Origin: Pseudoalteromonas luteoviolacea
Lineage (GTDB): Bacteria > Pseudomonadota > Gammaproteobacteria > Enterobacterales > Alteromonadaceae
Length of the DNA stretch: 64,000 nt
NCBI RefSeq assembly: GCF_001696455.1
Contig: NZ_MAUJ01000001.1
Location: 1,798,001-1,862,000 of the forward strand
Direction of reading: 5' to 3'
The position numbers and the translations under genes are program-made. Positions 1 through 8,796 of the stretch are shown piece by piece; positions within the stretch are counted from its first letter, which is position 1; every line of letters begins with the position of its first letter. Below the pieces are notes generated by a model that saw only the letters and a list, made by a program, of their open reading frames with translations, searched no databases and was not told the origin of the DNA.

Positions 1-2
1 CC

Positions 3-899
3 GGCACATCTCAAGAGATCGCAATTATAGGAGACAAAGTACATTTTATGTCTCAAACTGCCACTCAATTTTTGTCTGGTAATTCTTCAATAGTGGGTAA
101 CGTTATTGACTTCAAGTTATCTGATAAAATTCCCTCAAATACTCAGTACTTCTTAGGAAACGTAGATGTTCAAGGTAACTACAGTGGTACTTGGTTTGCC
201 GAAAATGGCTCCAAAGGTGACTGGACACTCAGTGCCCTTCAATCAAATGCGGCAACGAGTTGTAAGGACATTTTAGATGCAGGGCTTAGTCAAGGTGATG
301 GTGTATACGACATTACAACCGTTTCGGGTGAAACGCTGAGTGTGTATTGTGATATGACTAGAGATGGGGGTGGCTGGACCTTAGTCGGTAGCTACCCTGC
401 AAGTGAGACAGGCGGGATTTACCGTATTGAACAATATGGAAGTATTCCAGAAACAGATCCGAATAATGTCACCAAGCTTTGGCTATACAAAGGGGAGTTG
501 AGTGTTTTCTCTGATGTAAAAGAACAAGTAAGTTGTTCAACGCTTGATTGTGGAGATGGCTACAATGTATATGGTACAAATTTCACTTCAAGAGAGCTTG
601 AACTTGTAAGATATAACTGGGGTGCTAAAGACAGAGTTGAGTTAATGCCCAAAAACTCTGATAAGCCTAGTTGTACGACTTCTTTAGAACCAGGTGCAAT
701 CGTGTATGAAGGGTGTGTTGGCACAGCTTACATTGGTGGAAACGTCGCAGATACGACAGTAGGTTGGCAAGGCGATGTGCTTGCTTCTCATTGTTGGGTT
801 GCGACCGGAACATACAAACCAGGCTCTAAAGGTTCGGCGATTTGTAGCAAGGGCAGTTTACCAAACGGGACGCAATGGGCTTTACTTTGGATGAGGTAA
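3..899 (+). CDS. Fibrinogen-like C-terminal domain protein, 5' end outside the window
   Basis: The reading frame is open from base 3, so the ATG at 48 is probably internal and the true start lies upstream; 298 residues are visible. After about 85 residues of threonine/serine/asparagine-rich sequence comes a fibrinogen-related domain, recognised by the CKDIL...GDGVYDI segment followed by YCDMTRDGGGWTLVG, and a cysteine-rich C terminus (CSTLDCGDGYNVYG, SHCWVATG) ending ALLWMR. Such domains in marine gammaproteobacteria usually sit at the C terminus of large secreted or surface proteins, where they are thought to bind glycans; that role is inferred here. The signal peptide, if any, lies outside the window. 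A hairpin follows the stop codon, so this is probably the last gene of its transcript. Confidence 0.7.
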   Translation, partial: GTSQEIAIIGDKVHFMSQTATQFLSGNSSIVGNVIDFKLSDKIPSNTQYFLGNVDVQGNYSGTWFAENGSKGDWTLSALQSNAATSCKDILDAGLSQGDGVYDITTVSGETLSVYCDMTRDGGGWTLVGSYPASETGGIYRIEQYGSIPETDPNNVTKLWLYKGELSVFSDVKEQVSCSTLDCGDGYNVYGTNFTSRELELVRYNWGAKDRVELMPKNSDKPSCTTSLEPGAIVYEGCVGTAYIGGNVADTTVGWQGDVLASHCWVATGTYKPGSKGSAICSKGSLPNGTQWALLWMR

Positions 900-923
900 A
901 AATCTCATAGCTACATCTAAACA

Positions 924-948
924 AAAGCAGCTCCACGAGAGCTGCTTT
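924..948 (+). terminator. Hairpin after the fibrinogen-domain gene
   Basis: A 10-bp perfect stem (924-933 with 939-948) with a five-base loop lies 24 bp after the stop codon at 899. The downstream T-tract is weak (GACTTTATGG), so it is a likely but not ideal rho-independent terminator. Confidence 0.55.
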
Positions 949-1112
949 GACTTTATGGCTATGGCCTATTCAACTACTTGCTACATAAGGATAAAAACAA
1001 TCTTTCAAACGACTAGCTGCGTGTTCTTATACTAAATTTCAACAAGCTTAGTGCTTTGAAAAAGCTGACCATTACAACCATGTCATGGTCTGTGTGTAGT
1101 TTCACAAGCTCG

Positions 1113-1400
1113 CTATTCAAGCAAAAATGACAGGCGTTCGTCACTTTTAGAAACTGCCAACTCTGTAATTTCGGGTTTTACCACCCCTTCAATCACAAAT
1201 GGGTCCTCAGCAATAATGCTTTCAAGTTCCATTTGGCCAACACCAATGGCTATTATTGCACCACCTCCACTTGGCTTAATGCTGCCAGAGAGAATAAAAA
1301 CCCCTTTCTCAAACCAAGTTTGCAACCAAGCTTTGTGGCCTTCCATATAATCTTTTGCCAAAGATTTGTTATCAGAAAACTTTAATTTAACTATAAACAT
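1113..1400 (-). CDS. YciI-like protein
   Basis: 95 residues, the usual size of the YciI family (dimeric alpha/beta ferredoxin-like fold). It begins with the typical MFIVKLKFSD strand, followed by a helix with HKAWLQTWFEKGVFILSG and then GGGAIIA and EDPFVIEGVVKPEI, the standard family layout in which a His and an Asp/Glu line a pocket. The biochemical role of most members is unknown; some are fused to or neighbour sigma factors or dehalogenase-like enzymes. The ATG at 1400 has a very good Shine-Dalgarno sequence (AAGGAG, 8 bases upstream). It is followed on the same strand, upstream in map order, by a GyrI-like gene. Confidence 0.8.
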   Translation of the reverse strand: MFIVKLKFSDNKSLAKDYMEGHKAWLQTWFEKGVFILSGSIKPSGGGAIIAIGVGQMELESIIAEDPFVIEGVVKPEITELAVSKSDERLSFLLE

Positions 1401-1510
1401 GTATTTGCTCCTTCAATTAACATCTAAGTCTTTGTGATTTGATTTATTTGTAATATAAAACTTCGCTCCACGGTCATCGCGAATTAGCTTTATAAAACCT
1501 CTAAAAGGAT

Positions 1511-2143
1511 CTATTCAACCTTGAACCTCAATACCGTTTTTAATTTTTCTGGTGCAACTTTTCTCACATCCGATAGGTAAATCTCTCTGTGCACTTTAGA
1601 CACTCTCACCAATCCATTCTGATTTGCAAACGCTTCCATGATTTCAAAAGTTTCTTGTTCGTCTTCAAAAGGGCCTATGTGAAGCATTTGGATACACTTT
1701 TCATCAGCCATAGATTCAAACCGTATGAGATCTAGTAATGGACTTGGCTTTTTCTCTTTTGTGGCAACGAGTACATTCTCAAACAAACTGTTAGTTACAA
1801 ACTTCGGTTGCCGGATCATCAATTGATAAATCAAATCTTCTTTTGCAATAGAGCCAGTGAAGTGCGTTTTGGCTGCATCATTTATATCCCAAGTACCTTC
1901 AAGCGGGTATACAGTATAATCGCAATATGCATGTGGTTTATTCGCTCTCTGCTTTAAGCGCATCTTGATGCCATAAGCCACTGAATACAACGCACCAATA
2001 CTTTCAGTAAAAATGGAGTTGGTAGGACTGCCAGCACCACGAACAGTAATAAAACAAAACTCTGGTACATCAATAATGACCGGTTTTCGTTTAGGGATAT
2101 ACAGTTCTTTTTCCTTTTTACGCCATTCGTACTTCTCTGACAT
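1511..2143 (-). CDS. GyrI-like small-molecule-binding domain protein
   Basis: 210 residues. The start MSEKYEWRKKEKELYIPKRK, the strand VIIDVPEFCFITVRGAGSP and the long helix FTESIGALYSVAYGIKM are characteristic of the stand-alone GyrI-like family related to the ligand-binding domain of AraC/MerR-type regulators such as BmrR and Rob. No DNA-binding domain is present. Members bind or hydrolyse hydrophobic small molecules; the ligand here cannot be read from sequence. The ATG at 2143 is preceded by AAAGGGAC. It lies 110 bp upstream (in transcription) of the YciI-like gene, same strand, and may be co-transcribed with it. Confidence 0.8.
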   Translation of the reverse strand: MSEKYEWRKKEKELYIPKRKPVIIDVPEFCFITVRGAGSPTNSIFTESIGALYSVAYGIKMRLKQRANKPHAYCDYTVYPLEGTWDINDAAKTHFTGSIAKEDLIYQLMIRQPKFVTNSLFENVLVATKEKKPSPLLDLIRFESMADEKCIQMLHIGPFEDEQETFEIMEAFANQNGLVRVSKVHREIYLSDVRKVAPEKLKTVLRFKVE

Positions 2144-2229
2144 AGTCGTCCCTTTATGTTTGATGTATTTAGATACACTGATAGCGTCAGGCTTGCTAAT
2201 TTACGCTGCTAGACATATTGCTGACTAAG

Positions 2230-2715
2230 CTATTTTCTCGTAAACATCATTTTCCAATTGGTTTCCCACGTTTTCCCATCGTCCTTCGAAAAAGCTTGCT
2301 CCCACGTCGGTATTTCTGGATTTGTTGCATTCCAAATAAAACGAACTTTAATTGGCTGGTCGTTGAAAGTATCGTCTGCAAAAAACTGCCCGACTTTCTC
2401 ATTAAATGTGCCAACGACAGGTGTGTCCATCGACGCGGGGTTTCTGCCATCTAACCACCAAATTGACCACTCTCTTGTCTGTGCATTGTAGGAGCGTATT
2501 GCTTTAGCTCGAATTGATGCTTCAGGAAAGTGAAGATGGTTGTCTTCTATGTTACCAAACCCACCAAGCGTTTTAACCGTGGCTGACTCTCCAGTAAACT
2601 CATACCACTCATCACTATCACTTAAAATCTCTTTTAAACGGCTATGCCTTACGTTCCACTCACCTATAATAAAATCAAAGTCTTGCGGGGCATCTAGCTC
2701 TAATTCGAGTAACAT
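2230..2715 (-). CDS. DUF1579-like protein of unknown function
   Basis: 161 residues, no signal peptide or membrane segment. The core FDFIIGEWNVRHSRLKEIL, then GGFGNIEDNHLHFPEA, RSYNAQTREWSIWWLDGRNP and FYF-type strands ending WKMMFTRK resemble the DUF1579/lipocalin-like beta-barrel proteins found as single genes in many proteobacteria. The substrate is unknown. The start codon at 2715 has AAGGA seven bases upstream. It lies 86 bp before the GyrI-like gene on the same strand, so the three genes 2230-2715, 1511-2143 and 1113-1400 could form a loose cluster of small ligand-binding proteins; that grouping is inference. Confidence 0.6.
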   Translation of the reverse strand: MLLELELDAPQDFDFIIGEWNVRHSRLKEILSDSDEWYEFTGESATVKTLGGFGNIEDNHLHFPEASIRAKAIRSYNAQTREWSIWWLDGRNPASMDTPVVGTFNEKVGQFFADDTFNDQPIKVRFIWNATNPEIPTWEQAFSKDDGKTWETNWKMMFTRK

Positions 2716-2847
2716 ATCCTGTCCTTTTAGTTATTAATTTTTAACTTCCGCGAATACCTTAGCATAAACACTGTATAAATAAACAGTTAAAATTAAATGA
2801 ATAGGATTTGTTACAAAGAATATCAGCACAGCTCTTGAAGTGATGGA

Positions 2848-3561
2848 TCATGGAATTTTTACAATTTCATCTCTAAAGGCCATCGGATGATTATCCGTGC
2901 TTTTAAGTTTGTCCGCTTCTATGTTAATAAACTGAGTTTGTGCAATACAGTATTCATCCACCTTCGCAGTTGGTTTAAACCAAGTCACATTGCAATTAAA
3001 GGATCCCGGACATGCTTGGTCTACCCAGTTGGAAAACTCTGCGACTTTCGCTTTACCATTCGCAGTGGTACTTGCATCATCATGTGCAGCTTTCATCCTA
3101 TTAAAAAGGTATGGCGGCGTCGTATAAAATTCGGGTTGTACTTCATAATAGCAGTAGTAACCGTTTGAAACACCTTGCTTAATGGGCACCTCGACTGAAT
3201 GTAAATGGCTGTCTGACGATGAATTATTGGCTCGTTGGCTACCTAAAAACATATTTGACGCATCACTTGGCCCATGAAGAACCCCGTTAATTTGATGCAT
3301 TCTGGTAAGCTTGGTAGTGGAGGTATTTGATGCATTTGGGTCAATTAGACCCTTATAGGGAACCCATTTTTGCAAATCTTTTAGGTCAGCAGGGCTTGAT
3401 TGCTTTTTTGTTCCCGTTATAAACACTTCATTGCTTTGTGCCGTGTTCGTAAGACTGTTAATACTGCCAGAAGATACATTATTCGCGGTGAGCTTTTTAG
3501 TCACTGGTGAAATGAGAGACCAGTTTATCGTAGTGGGGTCAACCACTTTGTTCGCCATCAT
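2848..3561 (-). CDS. Putative DNA/RNA non-specific nuclease-like protein
   Basis: 237 residues from the ATG at 3561, chosen because AAAAGGCAG lies just upstream; a TTG 18 bases earlier would remove that site. The segment MHQINGVLHGPSDASNMFLG followed by QRANNSSSDSHLHSVEV matches the pattern seen in nuclease-type toxin and effector domains (H-[LI]-N-x-x-LHGP...N-L-x-x-x-x-x-x-A-N...H...VE). Downstream Tyr-rich YYCYYEVQPEFY fits the same beta core. There is no signal peptide, so export, if any, would use another route. No immunity gene is recognisable next to it. The family assignment rests on this motif only; a nuclease activity is inference. Confidence 0.45.
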   Translation of the reverse strand: MMANKVVDPTTINWSLISPVTKKLTANNVSSGSINSLTNTAQSNEVFITGTKKQSSPADLKDLQKWVPYKGLIDPNASNTSTTKLTRMHQINGVLHGPSDASNMFLGSQRANNSSSDSHLHSVEVPIKQGVSNGYYCYYEVQPEFYTTPPYLFNRMKAAHDDASTTANGKAKVAEFSNWVDQACPGSFNCNVTWFKPTAKVDEYCIAQTQFINIEADKLKSTDNHPMAFRDEIVKIP

Positions 3562-3676
3562 AATCAGCTGCCTTTTCAAGTTTTAAAATAGCTTTTAAAT
3601 ACTTTGAATAAGACGGATTAAAACGGCTCCTGTGATTATATTATTACTTTCAAGTTCACCTGCAGTTATTACTCGA

Positions 3677-5395
3677 TCACGTCGTCTGATTGACCAGCTC
3701 ATTTAGCGTTTTAAACATTTCATGCATTGCAACCGGCTTACCTATATGATTTACAAAACCCAATTTTTTATAGTGCTCTATATCCTGAGGCATTACATTT
3801 GCAGTTAAAGCAATCACAGGTATCTGTGGGTTAAGTTGATGGATCAATGAAAATGCTTCAATGCCATCCATTTCTGGCATTTGTATGTCCATTAAAACTA
3901 TGTCAAAGGTTTCATTTTGAAACGCTTGTACAGCCAATTTGCCATTCTCAACAAGCTCTATTTGCGCGCCCGTTTTTTCGAACATTTTTTGAATGACGAT
4001 TTGGTTTATTTCATTGTCTTCCGCGATGAGGATCTTTACTTTGGCAAAGTTCGGGATTTCGCCTTTACGAGCTTTATTTTTCGAGTCAGGTAACGCAGCT
4101 TGTGAAAGCGGCAAAGTAACGCTCACGCAAGTTCCTTTATTTTCTTCACTGTCTATCGTGACTTTTCCGTCCATCAGCTCAACTAAGCTCGCTGTAATGG
4201 CCAAACCTAAGCCAGTGCCTCCATATTTTCGTGTCGTTGAAGAATCAGCCTGTTGAAAGCGCTCAAAAATTGAATTTTGGGTTTCTTGTGCCATCCCAAT
4301 ACCTGTATCAATAACATCAATGTGTAATGCCTGCATGCTTTGATATTGAACCGTCTTGACTTCGATCTGAACACCACCAACGTCAGTGAATTTGATCGCA
4401 TTAGAAATAAGATTCAGTAATATTTGCCTAACACGGACCGCATCGCCCAACCAACCTTGACTTAGCGCTGAGTCATATTGTGTCCCAAGTGAAATAGACT
4501 TTTTCAACGCACCACCTTTTAAATCTGATACGACAGATTCAACGGTGTCGTGTATAGAAAAAGGAGCTGCCTCAAGCTCCATTTTGTGCGCTTCAATTTT
4601 TGAAAAATCCAAAATATCATTAATAATGGTTAGCAATGACTGAGCAGAATAAACCGCTTTGGACACTAATAGCTTTGACTCATTGTTAAGCTTTTCTTGT
4701 TCAAGCACTTGCAGGGCACCCAATATGCCATTCATGGGTGTTCGGACCTCATGACTCATATTTGCCAAAAATTCGCTTTTAGCTTTGGATGCTTGCTCAG
4801 CCTTTACGATTGCCTCTGTCAAAGCTTCATTTTTTAACCGCATTTCATCGCGAGAACGCCTGATCTGACCGGCATATTTACGATTAAAGAACCCGACATT
4901 ACAACAATATAAGTAAACACTAACCGCCGCGACTATTTTGGTGATCAGAGGCGACTGCTCAACGAACTCAAATCCAAGCGATAGCCCCCCAGCTAAGCAA
5001 CCCAGCGCCAATGCCACTGTACAAATATAATACCGCTTGATACCACCCAAAATTAGGCTATTCAATGAGTTGACAATTAAGAGCGCAAAGACGACCCAAA
5101 TCTGAAACCCAGTGGCGGCGCACCATATGCCATAAAATAGTGCATCAAGATACAAATTGATGTACTCGGCCCCTATGCGTTCGTGAGCAAGTTTGCTATG
5201 TAAGCGTGCTATGTGTGGCCACACAGCACAGTTTAAAAAAATGAAGCTGATAGTTGCTATCGTTAAGTCAGTATATAGTGCGCCAATAAGCATGACAGCC
5301 ATCAACACGCAACCGATTATGCGAGGCGCATAATTGAGCTTTCCAAGAGATGGTTTTTTTTCTGGTGTTTCATTCGTATGTTGAGCAGACGTCAT
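3677..5395 (-). CDS. MASE2 hybrid sensor histidine kinase with receiver domain
   Basis: 572 residues. Residues 20-170 form a membrane sensor of the MASE2 type (VWPHIARLHSKLA, then LYLDALFYGIW and several hydrophobic helices). A short coiled linker leads to a HisKA domain with the phospho-acceptor His215 in NMSHEVRTPMNG, an HATPase domain (N-box NLISNAIKFTD about 328-338, DTGIGM 363-368, GGTGLGL 392-398), and a C-terminal receiver with Asp503 in LMDIQMPEMDG and Lys553. No Hpt domain is present, so phosphotransfer must go to a separate protein. MASE2 is more familiar as the sensor of diguanylate and adenylate cyclases. No response regulator lies next to it; it is an orphan kinase. The Shine-Dalgarno sequence is weak. 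Confidence 0.9.
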   Translation of the reverse strand: MTSAQHTNETPEKKPSLGKLNYAPRIIGCVLMAVMLIGALYTDLTIATISFIFLNCAVWPHIARLHSKLAHERIGAEYINLYLDALFYGIWCAATGFQIWVVFALLIVNSLNSLILGGIKRYYICTVALALGCLAGGLSLGFEFVEQSPLITKIVAAVSVYLYCCNVGFFNRKYAGQIRRSRDEMRLKNEALTEAIVKAEQASKAKSEFLANMSHEVRTPMNGILGALQVLEQEKLNNESKLLVSKAVYSAQSLLTIINDILDFSKIEAHKMELEAAPFSIHDTVESVVSDLKGGALKKSISLGTQYDSALSQGWLGDAVRVRQILLNLISNAIKFTDVGGVQIEVKTVQYQSMQALHIDVIDTGIGMAQETQNSIFERFQQADSSTTRKYGGTGLGLAITASLVELMDGKVTIDSEENKGTCVSVTLPLSQAALPDSKNKARKGEIPNFAKVKILIAEDNEINQIVIQKMFEKTGAQIELVENGKLAVQAFQNETFDIVLMDIQMPEMDGIEAFSLIHQLNPQIPVIALTANVMPQDIEHYKKLGFVNHIGKPVAMHEMFKTLNELVNQTT

Positions 5396-5741
5396 GTCAA
5401 ATACTTAAGTCCAAGCGCAGCTATCCTCCTAACTTTATACACTAAAAAACACTTTTTTATTTGTTTTTTAACCCAATAAGTTAAAAAAATGCAACCACAT
5501 ACGATCTCGTCACAATCAGCACGAGCTTCAAATTGTGCCTTACTCCTAAATTCCAAATTGAATATCTGTTGTTATGCTCACCTTAAATTGGCTTGATAAA
5601 TGACTTTTCACCACAATAATCGCATGGCTACCCCTTCCCAAGGCACTCAATGTAACCTGCTCCTGCGAAATTAAGCGTTTATAATTTGCAAAATAAAAAG
5701 CGCGAGATACGTATATATCCAGCGCTTGGGAAACAATATGC
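5396..5741. other. Intergenic region, no gene seen
   Basis: 346 bp between the histidine kinase start and the end of the PD40 gene. It should hold the kinase promoter; I see AT-rich sequence but no convincing -35/-10 pair. The only clear element is the terminator at 5690-5727. Confidence 0.6.
5690..5727 (-). terminator. Rho-independent terminator of the PD40 gene
   Basis: On the minus strand, starting 14 bases after the stop codon, AAGCGC (5727-5722) pairs with GCGCTT (5703-5698), with further AT pairing inside the loop, and is followed by TTTATTTT. It ends the transcript of the gene at 5742-6632. Confidence 0.75.
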
Positions 5742-6632
5742 TTAAATTTTTGGTCTGAGGCTTTCTATAATTTGGGCATCTACCCAATAACTTTTCCCAA
5801 CCCAATTTTGACTGCCATCATCCTTGACCTGCCACTCACCTCTGGAGAAAAATAAATATTTACCGTCAGGTGTCACGCGAGGAGAGCTTTCATTCAAGTT
5901 GGTATTTATCAATGGTCCCATATTTACCGCTGGGAGCCACGCGCCTTGCTTACTTCTAAAACTGATATAAATGTCAGTTTTACCGTGCCCATCGTCACGT
6001 ACAACGTCCCACATTAAGTACGACTCGTCAGGCGCAATATAAGGGTGAGCAATCCATTCACCCCGATTGATTTCAGTACCGAGTTTTATTGGGCTGTGGT
6101 GCTTCCCATTAACCAAACGAGAATAACCTATATTTCCTTTGCCCTTATCTTCTTTTTTGTAAAACGGAAAAAAGTAAGTGCCTTGCGCTGACAGAGAAAT
6201 ACCATGCCCTTGCTCTTTTAAAAACGCGCCCTGCTCTTTTTGCTTAGACCACCCAGTGTTTGTTTTACTTCTAAACCACTTTCCGCCATACATCATGCTG
6301 CCATCCAAAGAAAACTGTGGCCATCTAATATCAGTCTCAGATGCCTTCCCCCAACGTCCATTTTCATATCGAATCACAAAAAATACGCGCTTTTTGTACT
6401 TTCCATTTTTCCTTGTGAAATAAAACTCCGTCATATCTGGTGAAAATGTACCACCTTCAAACCGGCCATCTGGTGACACTACTTTGGGATCAAACAGCTT
6501 AGGTGTTAATCCTGGTGGTGTTTCTCCAAAATAATGCTGCTCGGATATTGCTGAAGTTTCTTGAGCAAACGTATTACTACTCACGCTCATCGCAGACAGT
6601 AGAAAACAAGCTGACATATAAATACGATTCAT
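5742..6632 (-). CDS. Secreted PD40/TolB-type beta-propeller protein
   Basis: 296 residues with a clear signal peptide (MNRIYMSACFLLSAMSVSSN, cleavage probably after TFA). The mature part carries repeated PD40-like propeller motifs: FSPDMTEFYFTR, FSLDGSMMYG, LSAQGTYFF, IAPDESYLMWDV and VTPDGKYLFFSRG, each the S/T-x-DG/D-x-x-Y/F-F pattern seen in TolB-like propellers and WD40-like secreted proteins. Members are periplasmic or extracellular and of unknown substrate; there is no lipobox. The ATG has AAGGTGA just upstream and the gene ends in a strong terminator, so it is probably monocistronic. Confidence 0.75.
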   Translation of the reverse strand: MNRIYMSACFLLSAMSVSSNTFAQETSAISEQHYFGETPPGLTPKLFDPKVVSPDGRFEGGTFSPDMTEFYFTRKNGKYKKRVFFVIRYENGRWGKASETDIRWPQFSLDGSMMYGGKWFRSKTNTGWSKQKEQGAFLKEQGHGISLSAQGTYFFPFYKKEDKGKGNIGYSRLVNGKHHSPIKLGTEINRGEWIAHPYIAPDESYLMWDVVRDDGHGKTDIYISFRSKQGAWLPAVNMGPLINTNLNESSPRVTPDGKYLFFSRGEWQVKDDGSQNWVGKSYWVDAQIIESLRPKI

Positions 6633-7414
6633 AGTTCACCTTAATTATTAAAATCAATGAGTTAAATTGTTCTTAGTTATATGACACTGAGGTCAAAATC
6701 TAATCTAGACAAACTCAATGTAAAAAACCTGACGTCACTATGATTTTGAAATGATTTGAACATGACGACGTAGAGAAACTTTTGAAGTTACTGACAAACC
6801 ATATGATTACTTCGGCAATGTTTGAAGATAATGAACACAAAAAATGGAGTATAAAAAATTTATATCAATAAAAATCAGAAGTTTAACAAGGTGCTTTTGA
6901 AATTTAGCATACATATCAATAGAATGATGGACGACTTGATAACCATCAGAACATTTTTACAGGGCCCTTTTTCAATCGAGCCAGAGCAGTGAACTGCAAA
7001 AGCGAGCTTAAATGAATGCTAGAAGCGCGCTTGTTTTGCTGAGATAGAAACAAGCCGGACCAAGACCATTCGGACCAAGACCATTCGGACCGAGACCATT
7101 CGGACCGAGACCATTCGGACCGAGACCGTTCGGACCGAGACCAGTCACGCCCAATCAATTATGTTGTGTATCGTAGCAACGATGTGGACAGGGTGGATGC
7201 TAAAAGTTTGTTCATACTTATGTGTAGTGAACGCCTAAAAACAGGGCTTATAAATACTCAATATTACAAAATGAGGATGAGGGCAACTCGTGCATTAGGC
7301 CCCCACTACTTCATTGATATTTTTCGATTTTTGATAGCCAAAATATAGCCACCATTTTTCCGTTCAGATAAACGGTTATTCACACTCGTAATTTTTGATT
7401 TAGCTAAAGCGTTT
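6633..7414. other. 782-bp stretch without a convincing gene, containing a 15-bp tandem repeat
   Basis: 6633-6940 is AT-rich and should include the PD40 gene promoter. 7056-7145 is a tandem repeat (separate entry). The two reading frames crossing or following it (minus 6946-7158, plus 7166-7348) start at non-ATG or unsupported codons without ribosome-binding sites and show no known domain. I see no RNA gene. Confidence 0.55.
7056..7145. repeat. Six tandem copies of a 15-bp unit
   Basis: Units start at 7056, 7071, 7086, 7101, 7116 and 7131; consensus CGGACCGAGACCATT. The first two carry A instead of G at position 8, the fifth has CGTT and the sixth CAGT at the end. Because 15 is a multiple of three, every frame stays open: the minus strand reads as WSRSE or GLGPN repeats, the plus strand as FGPRP. 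The minus-strand GLGPN frame could start at TTG 7158-7156 region and run to a stop near 7007 (ending ...ALLAFI), but no ribosome-binding site supports it. Confidence 0.9.
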
Positions 7415-7762
7415 TTATGTTCCGCAAGGACTGCAAACAGCCCATGAATTACAAAACCCACCAAAATTTGAGACAATATTGCTTAACCTTTTTTGCTCTT
7501 CTGTAACGAACTCATGGGTCACTTTATTGTTCACTGTAAACAATACATGGCCTGGCAATTCATCTTCTTCATTTGGCTCAACATAACTAGCCTCAGGCAA
7601 GATGGTCGAAATGTCTGTTTGCTGTTCCTGAGTTAATGGCCATGAGTCAAACTCGACGTAAAACTCAATGTTATGGGCAGTATCAAAATCAAAGTCTCGT
7701 TCTGCCAAGATACGTAACATGTCGCCATCAGCATCCAATGGCCAGGGGGTTGTTTCACTCAT
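7415..7762 (-). CDS. RraB-like (ribonuclease E inhibitor B family) protein
   Basis: 115 residues from the ATG at 7762, which has GAGAAGAG five bases upstream; a TTG codon directly before it is less likely. The core WPLDADGDMLRILAERDFDF followed by HNIEFYVEFDSWPLT matches the RraB family (DGDVLRLL...DL...HDIDFYVYF pattern). In E. coli RraB binds RNase E and modulates mRNA decay. This protein is shorter than E. coli RraB (138 residues), ends with a cysteine-containing tail (FCNSWAVCSPCGT), and lacks the acidic C terminus, so it is better called RraB-like than a true RraB. It is transcribed alone. Confidence 0.7.
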   Translation of the reverse strand: MSETTPWPLDADGDMLRILAERDFDFDTAHNIEFYVEFDSWPLTQEQQTDISTILPEASYVEPNEEDELPGHVLFTVNNKVTHEFVTEEQKRLSNIVSNFGGFCNSWAVCSPCGT

Positions 7763-7950
7763 CAATCTCTTCTCTAAAAATTATGTCTATATTACTAGTC
7801 GTATGAGAGGACGATAGATTTACTTATTTTTAATTATTGTTTGGGGTTTCTAGGATATACGATACGAAGTGGGCCTTATCAGGGCTGTTTTGACGCGCTT
7901 AGGCTACTCAAATCAATTGAGAACTGAGTCAAATAGCCCGTGGTACAAAT

Positions 7951-7978
7951 TTAGAGTCGCGCGAGTGCGCGACTCTAA
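7951..7978 (-). terminator. Strong hairpin after the sodium-channel gene
   Basis: Perfect 12-bp stem, 7951-7962 with 7967-7978, loop of four bases, 17 bp after the stop codon of the ion channel gene. The tail on the minus strand (ATTTGT) is only moderately T-rich, so it may terminate or simply protect the 3' end. Confidence 0.6.
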
Positions 7979-7995
7979 TGGCATTACAACATTAT

Positions 7996-8796
7996 TTAAT
8001 GCTTGTTTTGCTTTAGTAATGCATCAAGTTTAGCTTCGACGCGTAATATATCTTCTTTTGTGGCAAGCGCTTGCTCGGGCTTCCCCTCTTCGTCATGCAT
8101 AATTTGCATGGCATCAACGATGATACCAATGAACAAGTTCAACACAGCAAAGCTAGTAATGATGATAAAAGGTACGAAAAACAACCATGACTGTGGGAAT
8201 AGCTCCATGGTTGGACGTACAATTCCCATTGACCAGCTTTCTAGCGTCATTACTTGAAATAGGGTATAAGCCGAGGCGCCAATGCTACCAAACCACTCTT
8301 GCATGTTAGGATCGGGGTGTTGGCCAAACAATTTTGTGGTAAGTACGGCTGACACATAAAACACGATACCAAGTACTCCAATGACCGACGCCATACCGGG
8401 TAGTGAATGACCTAGCGCACCTATAACTCGGCGCATTTGCGGTACCACCGAAAACAATCTTAATACTCTTAGAATCCTGAATGCACGCAGTACAGATAAC
8501 GCACCTCCCGCTGGTACCCAAGATATCGCAACAATAATAAAGTCGAAGCAATTCCAACCTGATTTAAAAAATTTAACACGATAAGCAATGAGCTTTAAAA
8601 TGAGCTCGAAAGTAAAGATCAGTAAGATCACGAGATCTATTTTATGTAAAACGCCCGCATTGTCTTTACCAAATTGGGTTGTCTCTAAGCCCAAAGTCAC
8701 AGCATTAAACAAAATAACGGCAATAATAAAGTTTTGAAACGTCTTCGCTTCTACAAGCGACGTCAGTTTAAACAGGAAGTTGTTTGAGGATGTCAT
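7996..8796 (-). CDS. Voltage-gated sodium channel, bacterial NaChBac/NavMs type
   Basis: 266 residues, the standard length of a single-domain bacterial Nav subunit that assembles as a tetramer. Six membrane helices can be traced: S1 about 21-40, S2 53-72, S3 82-95, the S4 voltage sensor RAFRILRVLRLF with arginines at 104, 107, 110 and 113, S5 135-155 and S6 about 203-228 (FIIITSFAVLNLFIGIIVDA). The selectivity filter between two pore helices is TLESWSM (184-190), the sodium-selective high-field-strength Glu signature of this family. The C terminus forms a predicted coiled coil (EDILRVEAKLDALLKQ) as in other Nav tetramers. Marine and alkaliphilic bacteria use such channels in pH homeostasis and chemotaxis; that role is inferred. 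Confidence 0.92.
   Translation of the reverse strand: MTSSNNFLFKLTSLVEAKTFQNFIIAVILFNAVTLGLETTQFGKDNAGVLHKIDLVILLIFTFELILKLIAYRVKFFKSGWNCFDFIIVAISWVPAGGALSVLRAFRILRVLRLFSVVPQMRRVIGALGHSLPGMASVIGVLGIVFYVSAVLTTKLFGQHPDPNMQEWFGSIGASAYTLFQVMTLESWSMGIVRPTMELFPQSWLFFVPFIIITSFAVLNLFIGIIVDAMQIMHDEEGKPEQALATKEDILRVEAKLDALLKQNKH

Noticed and set aside
6946..7158. 70-codon minus-strand protein of WSRSE repeats
   Set aside because: Starts at TTG without ribosome-binding site, and all frames across the 15-bp repeat are open for trivial reasons.
7166..7348. 60-codon plus-strand frame after the tandem repeat
   Set aside because: No ribosome-binding site, no domain, rare composition; treated as chance.
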